The notes under the pieces are model-generated. The model worked only from the letters and a program-made list of their open reading frames with translations. It was not told the DNA's origin and searched no databases. Both the position numbers and the translations under genes were made by a program. This document shows positions 37,201 through 46,631 of a DNA stretch of 64,000 nt, one piece after another. The stretch is from Rhodobacter flavimaris. GTDB taxonomy: Bacteria; Pseudomonadota; Alphaproteobacteria; Rhodobacterales; Rhodobacteraceae. The first letter of the stretch is position 1; each line of letters starts with the position of its first letter. The DNA lies in assembly GCF_021378075.1 (NCBI RefSeq), contig NZ_JAJUOS010000002.1:124001-188000 (forward strand). The letters run 5' to 3'.

Positions 37201-37436
37201 AGGTGGCCTGGGCGCTCGACCGCGCGCGCGCCATTTCCGAGGGCGGCGATGTGCGTTTCGCCGCAGAGCTTTACCGGCTGGACGCCCATCTGGCGTTCGA
37301 GTGCAATTGCGACGCTGACGCCGCCCGCGCCTTGATGGAACAGGGCCTGAGGATCGCCCGCGGCCAATCCGGAGATCTGGTCGCCGCGCGACTGGAGCGC
37401 GACCTAGCAAAATTCGCGGTGGGCCCGACGTTTTGA
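34266..37436 (+). CDS. SAM-domain class III adenylate cyclase fused to AAA ATPase and TPR region
   Basis: The 1056-residue protein has an N-terminal SAM domain (about 8-67, IGEWLTGLGLAQYAEAF), then a class III cyclase domain (about 70-250): VLFCDLVDSTSL supplies the metal Asp, KFLGDGVMATFG the second Asp and purine Lys, and IGETPNLAARLQ the catalytic Asn/Arg end. It continues with a P-loop ATPase (VVTGESGIGKSRLARR; Walker B HVIVEDAQWLDP) and a long helical repeat C-terminus (about 690-1050). The cyclase residues look intact, so it should make cAMP. This SAM-cyclase-STAND-like layout is known; what it senses is not. Confidence 0.88.
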   Translation: MNHEAGADIGEWLTGLGLAQYAEAFRTNDIDASILPQLTSDDLREIGVASVGHRRRMLSSIEAMGGKAPEAERRLLTVLFCDLVDSTSLAAASDPEDYIDFISLFRRALEAAIRPLGGYVAKFLGDGVMATFGYPSASEHDAERAVAAGLAALERVAKLPPLAGRQVQARIGIATGLTVVGANDAGAGLLDDSAIGETPNLAARLQTLAQPGTIVISAQTRDLIGKVFDCADLGPHRLKGIAEPVPVWQVIGRNMRTSRFDALRSNRGSSIFVGRAVELARLSAALRDKRGQTLVVTGESGIGKSRLARRAVSAVCPEERRAMIIQCSPYGVDVPFEPIRYLLEAACQLRADDDREQSREKIVAFLSPYLDPEDERVALLCMLLGRQPQSDGPLAAMGGPEIRNRLMALLGQLLVAMSAPSAHVIVEDAQWLDPSSADLIERNREALANAGTALVVTAGTGPRKSWLEAPQAEVIALERLNSAEVTELVRAVAADRPISDEALATIVARSDGVPTYAEELARGYFEAASAEGSAPENVPVSLSQALQARLDRLTQGRRVACLGAAIGREFPISLLVAVTDMPAETARSAIDELIEAEVLIPGKSAYGDVVRFQHTLVREAAYDLLLKRQRPALHARIAEVLTTQFPEIADKQPHIMAMQYANAGAHVLSASEWLRAGRRAFQRSAYAEASAFFSKALAEITLAEPSPQRDSDELEIRLSLLSAMICVSGYQSLGASEQTEHAIRLSKQLGDTGKLIPALQARWVHLGSGNEWRPALQLARQAHEVAAKGSDIDRLVAHRMCATSHLFVGEIDEALHHYLAFMTLFDPDQHGEMMRQGHSDHVTMVMLGLSEAYLLKGDIANADLWRDRMFAYARTMRRVHDSGHMLVFVSMHSELLGRHDLTKAYIAELEALMTQHSLPNWGGYRDLFVGLLRAREGGVDEGLAKAREGVERLIAVKAFGNWWYLLYAEACAKAGRWREVAWALDRARAISEGGDVRFAAELYRLDAHLAFECNCDADAARALMEQGLRIARGQSGDLVAARLERDLAKFAVGPTF

Positions 37437-37439
37437 GAC

Positions 37440-38564
37440 CTATTCCGCCGGGGGAACCGTGGCCTTCTCAGGCCACGTTGCTTTGCGCAGGGCATGAGCC
37501 TGACAAATATTGCCTGCCCGGTCGGAAGCCAGTTCGCGGGCATGTATGCCCAAGAGAACAAGGGCCGGCCAAAGCAGGTAGACCTCGATCTCGATATTCT
37601 CGCCAAAGGACAGAAGCACCAGGACCATGACGATACCCAGGGACAAGCGCCCCCGAGGGTTGGTCGCTGCGTCTTTCGAGGCAAGCACGATCTGCCAGAC
37701 AAGCGGCACCCCGAACGCAAGCGCGCCGACCAGCCCTTTGACGAAGAGCAGGCCAAACCATGTATGGTGACTGCCGATGGGCATATACTCCACGATATGA
37801 GGCTTGGGCTGAACCGTTCCGTGGCCAAACCAGAATGCCTCTTCCTGCCAGCGTTCATGGGCGATGCGTTGCAGGGTGGCGCGGACTCGGGTGCTGTCTG
37901 CGCGGGCCCCTTTGAACGAGTCGATGCCAGCCCCGAGGCTGCGCAGGAGCCAATCACCAAAAACGGACAGCGACGCAGTGGCCGCCCCGATTGCGACCCA
38001 AGCCCAGCTCTTCAGGACAAGCGGCAAGAGACGCGGCCCGAGGGAAGAGGCGACAAGCCCAACGACACCCATCCGGGACTTCGATGCTACGATCATCAGA
38101 ACGCCCGCGGCCATGCCCGCCGCGCGCCACTTTCGGTCGCTCTCTTCCAGCGCGAAAACCACCATGACCACCCCCAGAAGTGCGGCAAAGGGGGACCAGG
38201 GGGCATAGAACTGCCATCGCGGGGTCCAGGTGGCCGGGTCGAACGTGAAGAGATAGACCGAGAAATACTCGGGCCCCGGGCCGCCCACGGCCTTTAGCGG
38301 AGAGGTGAAAATCCGCTCGGGAAGGCCAAGATAGGGGGCCAGCAGAAGCACTGGCGCGAGGCAGAGCGTCCAAAGCGCCAGCTTGCACTGCGCCCGGATC
38401 AAAAGGTCACGCCGGATCGGCAGCACCGCACCGGCGAGCGGAAACAGCGCCAGAAGCGCCCAGCCCTTGGCCCATCCGATTGAGGATTTGACGGTCTGCT
38501 TGATCCCGAGGCCCCAATCCAGATGCCCCGTCCAAAGCACCAAAAGCATCACGAACATTCCAAT
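37440..38564 (-). pseudogene. O-antigen ligase/polymerase-like membrane protein, 5' end removed
   Basis: The remaining 374 codons encode about nine hydrophobic segments and resemble the O-antigen ligase (WaaL/Wzy_C) family, including FWFGHGTVQPKPHIVEYMPI, then GSHHTWFGLLFVKGLVGAL, the periplasmic loop where this family keeps its catalytic Arg/His residues. The frame is open right up to base 38564, where an IS5 element abuts it, so the native N-terminus is missing. The gene's missing part is not found on the far side of the element. It converges with the cyclase gene with a 3-bp gap. Translation from Met at 38558 might give a truncated protein. Confidence 0.68.
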
Positions 38565-39625
38565 GGCATTGTTGCAGAACTCTCACCGTGAAGGATTCAC
38601 GCTACGAATCCATGCGGTTAGACGGATGGCATGAGCAAGCCCAAGCCCGCCCGCTACCGCGCGACGAACTGGTCCGCCTACAACGCTGCGCTCCGCACAC
38701 GCGGGTCTCTGCTGGTCTGGCTGGACAAGAAGATGGCGTGGCACGCACCGCATGAAGGCCGTCCAGGACGCCCACCGGTTTTCTCGGATGCGGCAATCCA
38801 ATTCTGCCTGTCGATCAAGGTGCTGTTCAAGCTGCCACTCAGGCAGACCACCGGAATGGTCGCGAGCCTCCTGCACCTGGCCGGGCTTGATTGCCCGGTT
38901 CCGGATTACTCGATGCTATGCCGGCTGCAGAAGACCCTGCAGGTGCAGATCCCCTATCGCCGCGCCGACGGGCCCCTGAATCTGCTGGTGGACAGCACCG
39001 GGATCAAGTTCCTCGGCGACGGGGAATGGCAGGCCTGCAAGCAAGGTGTTCCGGGCCGGCGCCAGTAGCACAAGGTGCATCTGGCCATGGATACGGCGAC
39101 TTCGGACATCCGGGCAGTGGAGTTTACCCCCAGCAGCGACGGCGACAGTCCGATTTTGCCGGAACTGCTCGGTCAGATTCCCAGGGCTGAAAAAATCGGC
39201 ACGGTGACCGCTGATGGCGCTTATGACACCCGCCGCGGCCACACCGCCATCATCGACCGGCAGGCCGTAGCTGTCATCCCCATTCGCAGGAACGGCCGCT
39301 CTTGGAAAGAGGATTGCCCGGCAGCGACTGCCAGAAACGAGGCCCTCCGCGCAACACGACATTACGGCCGGGCATTCTGGAAGCGCTGGACGGGATACCA
39401 CGTCCGAAGCCGTATCGAGGAGAAGATGCGATGTCTGAAAGCCTTTGGCGAACGCATCGCCGCAAGAGATCCTGACCCCCAAACCGCCAAACCGCCGAAA
39501 TCCAAATCCGCATTGCACTCATGAACCGCTTCTCGGCCTTCGGAACGGCCGAGATCGTCCGCGTGGAATGATGACGGAGGGGAAAAGGGGCATCACGTCT
39601 CAGGCGTGAGTTACGCAACAACGCC
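38565..39625 (+). mobile_element. IS5-family (IS903-group-like) insertion sequence, 1061 bp, inactive
   Basis: The element is bounded by imperfect terminal inverted repeats: GGCATTGTTGCAGAAC at the left and GTTACGCAACAACGCC at the right (complement GGCGTTGTTGCGTAAC). IS903-type elements make 9-bp target duplications, but the flanks here, CATTCCAAT and GTTTGAATG, do not match. So DNA beside it has been rearranged since insertion. It separates a truncated membrane-protein gene from an IS6 remnant. Confidence 0.83.
38631..39571 (+). pseudogene. IS5-family transposase, interrupted by an amber stop and a frameshift
   Basis: The frame from ATG 38631 has the family N-terminus (GRPPVFSDAAIQFCLSIKVL) and first catalytic Asp region (NLLVDSTGIKF), then hits TAG at 39066 after PGRRQ, where the family has Trp; the same frame resumes with KVHLAMDTATSDIRAVEF and GTVTADGAYDTRR (second Asp). 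After KAFGERIAARD the frame is lost near 39475: the expected C-terminus, ALMNRFSAFGTAEIVRV, is encoded in another frame ending at 39571. Two lesions make it inactive. Confidence 0.85.
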
Positions 39626-39835
39626 GTTTGAATGGTTGAAGACACGGGCTAAGTACGCAACGAATTTGTGCAGACTTCGGATCTGCCCGAACCCCTTGCA
39701 TTGCCCGTCCCCTTGGTCGGAGTGGCAGTTTTTTGTTCTCTGCCCCTCCGTCCAACCAACGACCAGCTCGCTGCATATCTGCCGTGCCGATCAATTCCAG
39801 CGCCACGCTGCAGGTTCGACTCAGGTTCATAGCTA
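39626..39835 (-). mobile_element. IS6-family transposase remnant 1 (C-terminal part)
   Basis: On the minus strand, GRWLDGGAENKKLPLRPRGR followed by AMQGVRADPKSAQ aligns with the IS6 transposase C-terminus (GRWLNNRAENSHLPFRRRER, AMLRFRRMKSLQK). It is cut at base 39626 by the right end of the IS5 element. The 39836-39908 rest of the gap shows nothing. Confidence 0.7.
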
Positions 39836-39908
39836 GAAGTGGCTCGGGTCAGGTTACATGCACGTCCCAAGTTATATTTCTATCTCGGCGCGCATTTCAT
39901 GCGATGTC

Positions 39909-41825
39909 TTAATTCGCGGTTTGGCGCGCAATTACGGCTTCATAGCCCTGCCGGCTTGTTCTGAAGCCATACAGTCCACAGTCTCGCTTCGACGGGACGT
40001 CTGCTTTGACAATAAAGGCCCGATCATTCTTCGGATCATAACAGTAAAGGATCTCATCTGCCCCAAGCGTCTCCAGCCCGAGCCTTTCTGGCGCCTCGAA
40101 ATATGCCGTGAGTCGTAAGACATCCCTGTGCTCTGGATAAATGGCCTTGAGGAAAATCAACTCCTGCCGGGCCTGATATCCACTCTTGTGTCCGATCAGA
40201 TGTTCGACCCGCACGACGGATTGCGCGAGAATGAACGGGATGTGCCGATGTGCCAAGGCTTGCTCTAGAGCTCTATCAAGATCTCCCGCGTTCGACCGGG
40301 CCGTGAGGTAACCCTGATAGACCAAGTCGGAACGCAGGCGTTGGGCGTAGTCCGGATTGGACATTGCGCTCCTGTAGGAGGCCATTGCCTGCGCCAGCTC
40401 CCCAAGATGCGCCGATACAGCGCCCAAGGCGTTGTAGGCCTCGCTCGTCTTGGCGACGGCCACCGCCTTTTCGGCGATTTCCTTCGCCTGCTGCTGATCA
40501 CGGAAGCCGGGGACGCCCGCAGACGTGTAAAGCCAAGAGAGCCCGACAAGTGCATCGTCGTACTCAGGTACACGCGCTAGCGCCGACTTGAACCCTGAGA
40601 TCGCCTGCGGATACGCACCAGCTTGAAAATCCGACATCGCGATCTCGTAGAATTGCCGGGTCTGAGCGTCGATTTTGGTGGGTACCGAGCCAAGCTGTGT
40701 AGGCGGCACGGCTTCGGGTGCGGCCAGAGGTTTTGGCTTAAGCTGCCCCGTGACAAGGGCATCAAGATGCTCCAGACGCGGATCGTCAGGATAGCCGCTT
40801 TTCAGATCCTTCAGAAACCGCTCCGCTTCCCCTTGTCGGCCGACATAGAAAGCGACCTCGCTGCGCAATGCGAGATAATCTGCGGACTTTGTCGAGAACT
40901 TCCACATCTCGTCTGCAGGAAATATCCCCGTCACGGCCTGCATTCTCTGATACGAACGCGCACCGATATAAAAGCGGCGCCCCTCCCAATTTGGGCTGTT
41001 GCTTGCGAGCAAAGCCCGAAGCGCTTCCAGGCGATCGACGAACGGCGGGTGCGTCGCGAAATAGTCGCTTAGAAATCCGCCGAGGGACTTGAGAACCTCG
41101 CCTTCGGGGCCGCCAGACGGGCGCTGCGCCTCGTCATCAGCCTCGTATTTGAGGTAGAATTTATAATAAGTGTCAAAGGACTTGAGTGGGCTATAACCCG
41201 CGCTCGCAGCCAACAGCATCCCTTGACGGTCAGCCTCGCGCTCTTGCACCTCGCTGTAGCCGACACCGACGAAGTCCTCGGCAAAACCTAGTACCGCACC
41301 GATTGCATCGAGTCCGAGCTTTTCCAGAACGAGACGGTTCTGCACGCGATTGACACAGTGATAAAGATCGACGTGCGCCATCTCGTGGCCAAGGATCGCG
41401 GCCAGTTCGGCCTCGCTTCCGATCAGGTCCAACATGCCTTGGGTGATGTAGACCTGCCCTCCCAAAATGGCCCAGGCATTCGCGTAACGCTGATTGACAA
41501 CGTGGAAGGTCCAAGGAATGTTCTGACGCTGTACATGCCGGCTGAGACGGAGACCCACGGACTCGACATATTTCTGTGCCTCTACCGAGCCAGGGCTGTC
41601 CCAGAAACGCTCTGAGATTTCTCGACCGAGTTCGACCTCCATCGGCGTCGATATCCGCACCGAGCGCGCCGCGGCATCGAGGTCTCGGAACACATCGGCC
41701 CAGATCTCGCTCAGCGTCTGCAGATCGACTTTGTAGCGCGGTGGGTTCGCGGCGATGAGCACGCCGCCAAGCACCAAGAAAGCCAACACGATCGCGCGGA
41801 AGAGATTTCGAGTACCCAGACCCAT
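39909..41825 (-). CDS. M48-family zinc metalloprotease with TPR-like C-terminus
   Basis: The 638-residue protein has one N-terminal membrane anchor (FRAIVLAFLVLGGVLIA), then an M48 peptidase domain with HEMAH at 147-151 (two zinc His ligands and catalytic Glu) and a later EREADRQGMLLAASAGYSP segment that supplies the third ligand. The C-terminal third has helical repeats like those of BepA/YfgC, which handles outer-membrane protein assembly. ATG 41825 overlaps the stop of the preceding DUF2339 gene as TGATG, so the two are translationally coupled. It is probably periplasmic and membrane-tethered; a quality-control role is inferred. Confidence 0.87.
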   Translation of the reverse strand: MGLGTRNLFRAIVLAFLVLGGVLIAANPPRYKVDLQTLSEIWADVFRDLDAAARSVRISTPMEVELGREISERFWDSPGSVEAQKYVESVGLRLSRHVQRQNIPWTFHVVNQRYANAWAILGGQVYITQGMLDLIGSEAELAAILGHEMAHVDLYHCVNRVQNRLVLEKLGLDAIGAVLGFAEDFVGVGYSEVQEREADRQGMLLAASAGYSPLKSFDTYYKFYLKYEADDEAQRPSGGPEGEVLKSLGGFLSDYFATHPPFVDRLEALRALLASNSPNWEGRRFYIGARSYQRMQAVTGIFPADEMWKFSTKSADYLALRSEVAFYVGRQGEAERFLKDLKSGYPDDPRLEHLDALVTGQLKPKPLAAPEAVPPTQLGSVPTKIDAQTRQFYEIAMSDFQAGAYPQAISGFKSALARVPEYDDALVGLSWLYTSAGVPGFRDQQQAKEIAEKAVAVAKTSEAYNALGAVSAHLGELAQAMASYRSAMSNPDYAQRLRSDLVYQGYLTARSNAGDLDRALEQALAHRHIPFILAQSVVRVEHLIGHKSGYQARQELIFLKAIYPEHRDVLRLTAYFEAPERLGLETLGADEILYCYDPKNDRAFIVKADVPSKRDCGLYGFRTSRQGYEAVIARQTAN

Positions 41826-44800
41826 CACAAATACCTCCCCAAGACGTCACGAAAACGACTGTACCCGAGAGAGGCAAGCAGCAGCACGAAACCAAGCACA
41901 ATGAACGAGATCACGCGATAGATCGCTTCGACACCGTCGAGGTCGTAGAAGACGACCTTCACCAAGCATATGAGTAGCAGAAGCAGGCCGTATAGCCGCA
42001 GGCTGCGCTCTTTAAGGGCAAAGCCCATGGCAAGCAGCGCAAGCGCCGAAATCGCCCAACCGATCGAGACAAGATCAATCGCCATCTCGTAGAAAATCAG
42101 CAACGTCAAAAGCGCGGCAAAGAGCAATGCGACAACCGAGCGAGCATGGCCGTCTGCATATCTTAGCATCCTGACGATCCTGCTGCGCACCGGTGCGCCC
42201 TCGCCCGGCTTGAAGGCCCTCGGCAGGAGGATTACCACAAACAGCAGCGCCACGAGCGCGGGCAATGTCGTGACGATCCGTTCCGACATCCCGAATAGAG
42301 AGCCTTCAAGATAGGCATTCGTCGCCCAAGCGCGCCCGAAGACAAGCACACACAGCATATAGGCCTGATACCGAAAATCACGGTCCTTAAGGCGCATACC
42401 CAACAGCGCGAGGCAAAGGATCAGAAGGGACCAGAGCGCCACCGCATATTCGCGCCCGACCTCGAACCGGGCGAGAATGACCAGCAGAGCCGCTCCGATC
42501 CACGAGAAGACGGGAGCAGGAAGCAAACGCAAGCCCGCTCCCCAACCGGAAAGCCGAAGCACACGCATATAGTAGACCAGCGCGATGATCGCTCCGACCG
42601 AAACAAGGCGATGAGAGATCCCCATGGTCTCTCCAGCCACGACGAAGTTGGCAAAGAACAGCCTGACTGTCGCGGCAAGGATCAACATCTGCGCCTGTTG
42701 GGGAAAGGCCCGGAACTTCGTGCGCCCGCTGATCTCGATCAGCCCGAAGGCCATTGCGCCCCACCCAAGTGCCACGGCGATCGACGGCAATTCCCGCCAA
42801 AGCGCCAAAGCCATCAGGAGCGTACCGAGATGAACGAAAGGCGTTGCACCCAATGGCGTCGAGGGACGCGGCATTCGGTACGCATAGAGGTAGAGCGCGC
42901 CGATCACGACCGACAGGCTGGCCGTGTTTTGCAAGGTAGCGGGTGCAAGGGTGCCAAAGACATCGTAAATGTTTACCGCCACGCTCAGGCCGAAGGCCGC
43001 AATCGCCGCCATATCCGTGACCATCAAGGGCTGCCTCTTACGCAGGCTGCCCGCGATCATCTGGACCGCCACAGCCCAGAGGGCCCATGTCGGCGCAACC
43101 CAGCCAGATGGCAGCCTGTCCCAGGTGCTAAGCCCGACGAACACGGCTCCGGCACCAAGCAACGCTGTGGAAAGGGTCTTCTCCTCTACGGTCAAGTCGC
43201 AAGCCGGGCGCAAGGTACGGTAAGAAGCGACATGAAAAAGCAGCGCCAGCAAGGCTGTAAAATGCCATGCCGAAGATCCGATGACGGCAGGGTGCAGCGT
43301 ATCGTCAAGCATCAGTCCGACAAGCGCGGACAGCAGGAAAAGCACGTAGGCGATCACTCGCTGCGCTGTCCAGCGAAGCCGCTGGCCGAATTCCATCAGG
43401 ACCAGCGCCCAAATCGCCCAGCCGACCGGGACGCGATCGATCGGCTGCCAGTGATAAACCGCCCCGGCAACAAATGTGGTCGCGGCTGCGGCCCATACCC
43501 ATGCGCCTTCGCGCTCTTGCTTGGTCAGCGGCCAGCTGGAGAGACGCATCCTCAGAGCCGCCCAATAGGCAAGCGCGGCGCCAGCGATCAGGACACCGAC
43601 AACAACCTGCCTGGTCTCGTCCGAAGAATGAAGCGCGATATCCTTGACGACCATCACTGCAAAACCGGCGACGCCAATCAGATAGGACTGCACACGCACA
43701 TATCCGCGCCGAGTCCACGCACCCAACTCCAGCAGCGCAACACCCGCCCCCACCATGGCAAGCCCAGAATTCAGTGGCGGAAGGGTGAGCCAGATCGCAA
43801 GGCCACCCAGAAGCGGCAGAACCAGCAAAGAAACCTGGGCGGCGAACTGGTCAGCTTTCAAGCGTGCTTCAGGAGCAGACCGATGCAAGGTCTCGACGAC
43901 CAACTCGGCGAACAAGATCGGCACGAGCCCCAGCAGCAGGATGTTCCAACCGGGAAATGGCTGTTCTGGATAAAGGTTGACGACGCAAGCCGCGAGAGTT
44001 GCCAGCAGGAGCAACACATCGGCCTGAGAACGAAAGAGCAGGTCATTGAAGCGGAAAACAACCTTCCACAGGATCAGCCCACCGATCGCCCAATAGGGTG
44101 CCAGCCAGCTCCATGACAACCCCTCGGAATAGATCGCAAGCGGCAATGTGCCCGCAAAGAGCGCCACTCCCATCGACCCGTTGAAGCGCGTAAGCCGATA
44201 GCGTTTAAGCCGCAAATCGGCCAGCGCCAGGGCGACATAGGCCGTCATTGCCGGCACAGCAGCGTAATGCAGCTTGCCGGGTAGATAGGTCTCCATTTCC
44301 CATGCGAGCAGCCCGACGAAGCCGACCGTGTTGATGACCGTCAACCCGAGGTCCATTATCCCGGAGCGCGGGCTATCGGAGCGGCTAAGAAGTACACTCG
44401 CCCCGAATACAACCCAGTAGACGCAAAGGATGGCAATGTTCCCCCAGAAGGCCTGGCTCGGCACAAGCCCCCCGAGGATCATCTGGGTCTCAGGCGCATC
44501 GACCGGCAGTCCGGTTGCCCAGAGCCAGCGCGCATGGGTCGCGTAGCTGGCCACTGAGGTAACGATGCCCAGTAGCCTCCAGTCGGTGCGGCGTACCACA
44601 AAAGGTATGGACGCCGCGAGAACGGCAGTTGCCAGCAGCGAATAGATCGACAGCGGGCTGAGATGGAGCGCAAGGAACGCCAAACCATAGGCGAGGCCGG
44701 TGACGACCTCGCGCTTGTAGCTGAACGACTGCAGGATGATCCCGACGGCCACGGCAAGCAGCGCAAGCATCGCCACATAGGCGTTGTCAATGACTTGCGC

Positions 44801-45724
44801 GGCTTCGATGTTGTAGGCGGCAAAGGCCGTGAAATAGAGCAGCCCCCAACCTCCCCCGACCAGCGTGAAGGCAAAGACCCGATATTTCCGAGACCTCCGG
44901 AGGTACTCCCCGCACCCCATCAGCAAGCCCGAGACACCCACGCCGATAGCGATCTTACCCAGAGCCGACACGATCAGGAGGCTTTGCTGGATGAGCAGGA
45001 CAAGGCCAACGACCAGCACGATGATGCCGATGATGTTGAGCCAGTTCCGACCGATCAATGTCTCCCAATCGGTATCGGCTGGGAATATCATACCCCACAC
45101 GCGCCGCAACAGGCCGGGTTGCGGTGGGATGAACGGTTTCGCCGCAGGTTTGAGCTCTGGCGCGGCCTGCCCTCCCGCCTCGCTTTCAGGTATAGATGGC
45201 TTATCGAATTTCCCGGCAAGCTGCATAAGCTTGGCGCGTAGCGCTGGCGGCTCGTATTCGGCAGGGAGCGACTCTCGCGCCGGACGCTGCGCGGCGGGCT
45301 CGGCCGCAGGCAGGTTCCACGGCCCCTGAACGATCTCTGACGTCTCTTCGGCCTTGGCAGCTACGGCCGTCTCACCAACTGTGGCCGCCTCCTTCGGCGG
45401 TTGCTCGGGCCGTTCCAGCCCAAGATCCGGCTCATTCTCCTGCGCCGGGAGGGCTTGCTCCTTCGCAATCTCTGCAGCGGGTGCTTCCCCCAGATCCGCG
45501 ACAGGCCTGACAGCTTCGGTTTGTTGAGGGTCCGCCTTGACCACCCGAACCTCAGACTTCTGGAGCGCAGATATCTCAGCCCATAACGCCGCGTTGGAGG
45601 CCTTCAGACGGCTCACATCATCCCGCAACCGCTTGGTGCGCGACAGGGCAATCCAAGCGACGATAGGAGTCGCAATAAGGGCAAACCCCGCGATGAGCGG
45701 GATGATCATGAGTAATGCGTCCAT
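41825..45724 (-). CDS. DUF2339 large polytopic membrane protein
   Basis: The 1299-residue protein starts with a membrane anchor (LLMIIPLIAGFALIATPIVAW), a short coiled coil (about 30-60), and an acidic Pro/Ala/Glu-rich linker up to about residue 200. More than twenty hydrophobic segments follow, from ETLIGRNWLNIIGIIVLVVG onward, typical of DUF2339. The function of this family is unknown; cell-envelope roles have been suggested from context. ATG 45724 was chosen as the start of the hydrophobic anchor. Its stop overlaps the M48 protease start, so protease and membrane protein likely work together. Base composition is less GC-rich than at either end of the window. Confidence 0.85.
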   Translation of the reverse strand: MDALLMIIPLIAGFALIATPIVAWIALSRTKRLRDDVSRLKASNAALWAEISALQKSEVRVVKADPQQTEAVRPVADLGEAPAAEIAKEQALPAQENEPDLGLERPEQPPKEAATVGETAVAAKAEETSEIVQGPWNLPAAEPAAQRPARESLPAEYEPPALRAKLMQLAGKFDKPSIPESEAGGQAAPELKPAAKPFIPPQPGLLRRVWGMIFPADTDWETLIGRNWLNIIGIIVLVVGLVLLIQQSLLIVSALGKIAIGVGVSGLLMGCGEYLRRSRKYRVFAFTLVGGGWGLLYFTAFAAYNIEAAQVIDNAYVAMLALLAVAVGIILQSFSYKREVVTGLAYGLAFLALHLSPLSIYSLLATAVLAASIPFVVRRTDWRLLGIVTSVASYATHARWLWATGLPVDAPETQMILGGLVPSQAFWGNIAILCVYWVVFGASVLLSRSDSPRSGIMDLGLTVINTVGFVGLLAWEMETYLPGKLHYAAVPAMTAYVALALADLRLKRYRLTRFNGSMGVALFAGTLPLAIYSEGLSWSWLAPYWAIGGLILWKVVFRFNDLLFRSQADVLLLLATLAACVVNLYPEQPFPGWNILLLGLVPILFAELVVETLHRSAPEARLKADQFAAQVSLLVLPLLGGLAIWLTLPPLNSGLAMVGAGVALLELGAWTRRGYVRVQSYLIGVAGFAVMVVKDIALHSSDETRQVVVGVLIAGAALAYWAALRMRLSSWPLTKQEREGAWVWAAAATTFVAGAVYHWQPIDRVPVGWAIWALVLMEFGQRLRWTAQRVIAYVLFLLSALVGLMLDDTLHPAVIGSSAWHFTALLALLFHVASYRTLRPACDLTVEEKTLSTALLGAGAVFVGLSTWDRLPSGWVAPTWALWAVAVQMIAGSLRKRQPLMVTDMAAIAAFGLSVAVNIYDVFGTLAPATLQNTASLSVVIGALYLYAYRMPRPSTPLGATPFVHLGTLLMALALWRELPSIAVALGWGAMAFGLIEISGRTKFRAFPQQAQMLILAATVRLFFANFVVAGETMGISHRLVSVGAIIALVYYMRVLRLSGWGAGLRLLPAPVFSWIGAALLVILARFEVGREYAVALWSLLILCLALLGMRLKDRDFRYQAYMLCVLVFGRAWATNAYLEGSLFGMSERIVTTLPALVALLFVVILLPRAFKPGEGAPVRSRIVRMLRYADGHARSVVALLFAALLTLLIFYEMAIDLVSIGWAISALALLAMGFALKERSLRLYGLLLLLICLVKVVFYDLDGVEAIYRVISFIVLGFVLLLASLGYSRFRDVLGRYL

Positions 45725-46009
45725 AGGACAATCGTCTCGCGAAGAGGCCATGCGGTCTTTGCCCTAGATCAACAGGCGCGATCAGGTATTCAACCTTCCT
45801 GCGCACTGCCCAGCGTCTTCGCCTTGATTAGATTGACGCCAATGAGTGCCAGAAGCATTTTACGCTGCCCGATGGGAGTGCGTTGAACTGCGGCCGCGAT
45901 ACTTCACGCACTTACCACCGGATAGACCGCGCGTGTTTCCGAGACACTGAAAGCTGCTCGCGAGAAAAGTCAAACCCGTCTTAGCTAGGACCGTAGCGCA
46001 GCCCCTTAT

Positions 46010-46460
46010 TCACCGCAGAAACGCAAGCCTCGGCTAGAGCCGCGGCAAGGTTAGTATTTAACTGGGGTTTGCTTGAGAGGCGACGTTCCTGGTTAAGTGC
46101 TTTGACGCGATCGCGTGAACGGATGCGAAGTTCTACAATGTTCGTATCTGTGTAAAGAGAAACACCGCACGCTCCCGCCTTCAGAATGGAACGTAAAATT
46201 CCCCACCTGGCCATACATCGCATCGACCGGGCAATTGACAATCACGGATACCGAGTTCGCCAAGTGCATCTCCGAAGTACGAAGGCGATTGTCACAAGCT
46301 TATCGACCGCACCGAGATATTTGGAAAATTTCTTCAAGAATTTCAATGCCGCTATCTTGCCTTGCGTCTTCTCGAAGTCCTAACAAACGTTACCCTTGCG
46401 ATCGACATTCTACCACATGCAGTGGCGCTCGGCTCGTCACCCAGAAAGACCACGTGACCG
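46010..46460 (-). mobile_element. IS6-family transposase remnant 2 (heavily decayed)
   Basis: Minus-strand LNQERRLSSK, then NLAAALAEACVSAV before a stop at 46010 match the transposase C-terminus, and 46190-46390 is alignable base by base with the remnant at 55.0-55.2 kb (for example CACGGATACCGAGTTC is shared). Many stops and shifts show it is old. The remaining parts of the 45725-46631 gap hold no gene I can support. Confidence 0.65.
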
Positions 46461-46631
46461 CCCTACCCGCCTCAAGCCAGGTTCTTCTGACAAAACCCTC
46501 TGCGGAATTTGTCCTGGCCTGCCCCGTCAAATCTTGATGTCTCCGGGGCAACGGGCTTGCCGAAAGGGGATAAACGCTGGCAGTCTTCGAGGAGCGGTTC
46601 AGGTCAAACGCTTTGCGCACCCTGCCCGTGA

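Noticed and set aside
42611..44116. 501-codon plus-strand frame opposite the DUF2339 gene
   Set aside because: Basic, Gln/Arg/Pro-rich antisense translation without membrane segments or family features.
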